Below are positions 5,937 through 7,779 of a stretch of DNA of 7,779 bases, piece after piece (within the stretch, counting starts at the first letter, position 1; each line of letters opens with the position of its first letter). Both the position numbers and the translations under genes were made by a program. Source of the stretch: Candidatus Parabacteroides intestinavium (GTDB taxonomy: Bacteria; Bacteroidota; Bacteroidia; Bacteroidales; Tannerellaceae). Where the stretch lies: NCBI GenBank assembly GCA_019118725.1, contig DWYO01000175.1:1-7779 (forward strand), in the 5' to 3' direction. A model generated the notes under the pieces. The model was not told the origin of the DNA, searched no databases, and saw only the letters and a program-made list of their open reading frames with translations.

Positions 5937-7544
5937 TTAGAATGTCTTGTTAGCTGCATTTCCTTCGCCCAGCGCCGGATTTGCCTGAAGTTTCTTATAC
6001 GGAATCGGGAATATCTTGCGAGTTTCATCCGTAGTAGAGGATTTATCCCACCAAGAAGTCTCGATGAACTTATTGAAACGAATCAAATCCTGACGGCGCA
6101 GACCTTCGAACGCGAATTCACGACCACGCTCAGCCAAGAACTCATCCATGGTCAATGTTGTTGTTGTGTACTTCGCAGCCTCCCAATCTTCTGGTGCAAA
6201 AGCACGTTGACGTACACTGTTCACCAAATCCACCACTTCTTGCGTAGCCGTTCCGCCATTCTTACGCATCAAAGCTTCAGCCTTCATAAACAATACATCA
6301 GCATAACGGAACAACACCCAGTCATTACTCATATCACCACGAGCTCCGTTTAGTACTTCATACTTGATAGAACGCGCGCCACTATTTTCTTCACCCTCTG
6401 TCATCGACTTAATGTAGTTGACAAACTCCAGCGGCTGACCTACATATTCCTCAGAACCTTTCAATGGCTCAGCATCTGTATCGAAATAATAGCTGCCATC
6501 TTCGCGTTCAACACGCGGATATTGTACGCCAATCAAGAATCCTTCTGTCTTACGCAAATCGTTATCGGCAAAGGAATCATAGAACGTAGGCTGCGTTACC
6601 AGACCATTCCACGGGCCACCTTCCAGTTCCCAACCAGCTTGCATAGCATAATGGAACCACAATGTGTACCAGTTCATACCGGCTGCATAAATCTCATCAT
6701 ACACAATTACCCAAATATTCTCCTGAGAGTTTTTGTCATTATCTACCTTGAACGGATCGTTCCAATGTTCGTCCAACCGGAATTGTCCGCTATTGATAAC
6801 CTCATCGCATGCTGCAATACAATCATCCCAACGAGCGGTTCCGGTATAGACCTCTGCATTCAAATATAAATGAGCTAATAAGGTTGTAGCCCCCCATTTA
6901 GAAACACGTCCGTAAGTAGTAGTCTTATTATCCGACAAAAAAGGAATATTCTCTGTCAGCTCTTTCACAACATAATCGAAGGCCTCTGCACGCGGTACAG
7001 CTGGAGGATTTGTCTCATCCAAGCTTTCTGTAATAGGAATATCTCCAAACATATCCAACAGATAAGCATAACAGTAAGCGCGATAAACACGCATTTCTGC
7101 CATTGCCTGCTCTTTGCTGATACCCGGATTCAGACGTTCAAAATCCAGACGTTCGAAATCAGCCAACAGGTTATTCGCAAAACCGACACCCATATAGAGC
7201 AAGTTCCAAGCTTGTTCCAACTCCGTATCGGTCGGTGTCCACTGATGACGGTGCATACGAATCCAGTTACCGTTATCATAGCCATGACGGCCTTTCTGTG
7301 GCCAAGCTGCACCATCAGCGGTCAACTCCTGCCATTTCCACACGGAATTGTTCGGAGACAATGTTCCGCAGAAGTGTCCCCACGGACGCATCATAGCAGC
7401 AATTACCTGGTCTCCACTTTCATAATAATTCTCTGATATTACCTCGCTATAAATCTCTTCATCCAAATTGGTACAAGAAGGAAGCACAGCCAATCCTGCC
7501 AAAGCGGTAGCCGCATACAGGCATATATGTTTAAACGATTTCAT
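5937..7544 (-). CDS. SusD/RagB-family outer-membrane glycan-binding lipoprotein
   Basis: SusD-like proteins sit on the cell surface as the lid of a SusC TonB-dependent transporter and capture oligosaccharides for import. The 535 residues begin with a signal peptide (KSFKHICLYAATALAGLAV) and a lipobox LPSC, giving lipidated Cys24. The next residues, TNLDEE, are acidic as expected for Bacteroidetes surface export. The SusD fold shows as TPR-type helices around AYCYAYLLDMFGDIPI (156-171), KWGATTLLAHLYLNAEVY (217-234), WVLFRYADVLFMKAEAL (409-425), RGREFAFEGLRRQDLIRF (473-490), and the C-terminal IFPIPYKKLQANPAL (511-525). Trp and Tyr are frequent at 282-310, where ligand contacts could lie, but the ligand cannot be read. 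Residues 129-138 are a tandem DFERL-DFERL duplication. It starts 39 nt after the susC stop and is followed by a terminator, so it is the last gene of its operon. No glycoside hydrolase is in view to reveal the substrate. Confidence 0.96.
   Translation of the reverse strand: MKSFKHICLYAATALAGLAVLPSCTNLDEEIYSEVISENYYESGDQVIAAMMRPWGHFCGTLSPNNSVWKWQELTADGAAWPQKGRHGYDNGNWIRMHRHQWTPTDTELEQAWNLLYMGVGFANNLLADFERLDFERLNPGISKEQAMAEMRVYRAYCYAYLLDMFGDIPITESLDETNPPAVPRAEAFDYVVKELTENIPFLSDNKTTTYGRVSKWGATTLLAHLYLNAEVYTGTARWDDCIAACDEVINSGQFRLDEHWNDPFKVDNDKNSQENIWVIVYDEIYAAGMNWYTLWFHYAMQAGWELEGGPWNGLVTQPTFYDSFADNDLRKTEGFLIGVQYPRVEREDGSYYFDTDAEPLKGSEEYVGQPLEFVNYIKSMTEGEENSGARSIKYEVLNGARGDMSNDWVLFRYADVLFMKAEALMRKNGGTATQEVVDLVNSVRQRAFAPEDWEAAKYTTTTLTMDEFLAERGREFAFEGLRRQDLIRFNKFIETSWWDKSSTTDETRKIFPIPYKKLQANPALGEGNAANKTF
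7131..7160. repeat. 15-bp in-frame tandem repeat within susD
   Basis: CAGACGTTCAAAATC (7131-7145) is followed directly by CAGACGTTCGAAATC (7146-7160), differing at one base. On the coding strand it encodes DFERL twice (residues 129-138), probably a recent small duplication that lengthens a loop or helix by five residues without changing frame. Confidence 0.85.
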
Positions 7545-7583
7545 GATATAGTCTCAATTTTATTCTTATGTTCAATACTCATT

Positions 7584-7779
7584 TTAGAAAGTTACATTAA
7601 CACCAAAACTATAAGTCCGTGTATCCGGGTAAGATGAACGGCTATCACAACCCGCTTCCAGACCGGTAACATTGATATCCGGAGTCAAGCCTGAATACCC
7701 CGTGATTGTTGCCAAGTTGGTAACAGTTCCATACAGACGCAGGTTCTTGATATACTTATTGTCCTTGAAATTAAAGGTA
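7584..7779 (-). CDS. SusC-like TonB-dependent outer-membrane transporter, C-terminal end only
   Basis: The stop codon is at 7584-7586 on the minus strand and the frame runs off the right edge, giving the last 64 residues of a protein normally near 1000 long. The reading TFNFKDNKYIKNLRLYGTV, then TNLATITGYSGLTPDINV and a closing YSFGVNVTF is the typical end of a SusC beta barrel: the last barrel strands, the NL.TITGYSGL block, and a terminal aromatic residue (Phe) that serves as the barrel assembly signal. susD begins 39 nt downstream on the same strand, the standard SusC-SusD order, so the two form one operon and one transport complex. The TonB-box and plug domains and the promoter lie beyond the window. 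Confidence 0.95.
   Translation of the reverse strand, partial: TFNFKDNKYIKNLRLYGTVTNLATITGYSGLTPDINVTGLEAGCDSRSSYPDTRTYSFGVNVTF

Overview
The window looks like a chromosomal segment of a gut-type Bacteroidales bacterium (Bacteroides/Parabacteroides-like; the genus cannot be fixed by reading). The reasons are a SusC/SusD pair, the protein family variants seen, genes without recognisable Shine-Dalgarno sequences, and one promoter that matches the Bacteroidetes -33 TTTG / -7 TAnnTTTG pattern.

Layout, left to right. Bases 1-2463 (+) hold a two-gene hexuronate catabolic unit: the 3' part of uxaC (uronate isomerase; its start lies outside the window) and, 65 nt later, kdgK (2-keto-3-deoxygluconate kinase). 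Bases 2464-2732 hold no gene but a roughly 220-bp, nested, imperfect inverted repeat. Bases 2733-3725 (+) encode a Gfo/Idh/MocA-type NAD(P)-dependent oxidoreductase of unknown substrate. Bases 3726-3787 lie between convergent genes and carry a hairpin with a perfect 13-bp stem, which may be a bidirectional terminator, a REP-like repeat, or both.

Bases 3788-5821 (-) encode the most unusual protein: a single 677-residue chain joining a glutamate 5-kinase (ProB) domain to a glutamate-5-semialdehyde dehydrogenase (ProA) domain. This is the arrangement of the plant and animal P5C synthase, here without the PUA domain of bacterial ProB. Its likely promoter (5846-5877) overlaps the T-tract of the terminator (5872-5910) that closes the susCD transcript. 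Bases 5937-7544 (-) encode a complete SusD-like surface lipoprotein. Bases 7584-7779 (-) are the C-terminal end of its SusC-like TonB-dependent transporter.

How the genes fit together: UxaC and KdgK are two steps of the path from glucuronate or galacturonate to KDPG. The matching reductase/dehydratase and KDPG aldolase are not in the window. SusCD would import an unidentified oligosaccharide; a link to uronates is possible from proximity but is not shown, since proBA and opposite strands separate them. proBA is a housekeeping gene for proline synthesis with its own promoter. No RNA genes, CRISPR arrays, transposase genes or phage genes were seen.
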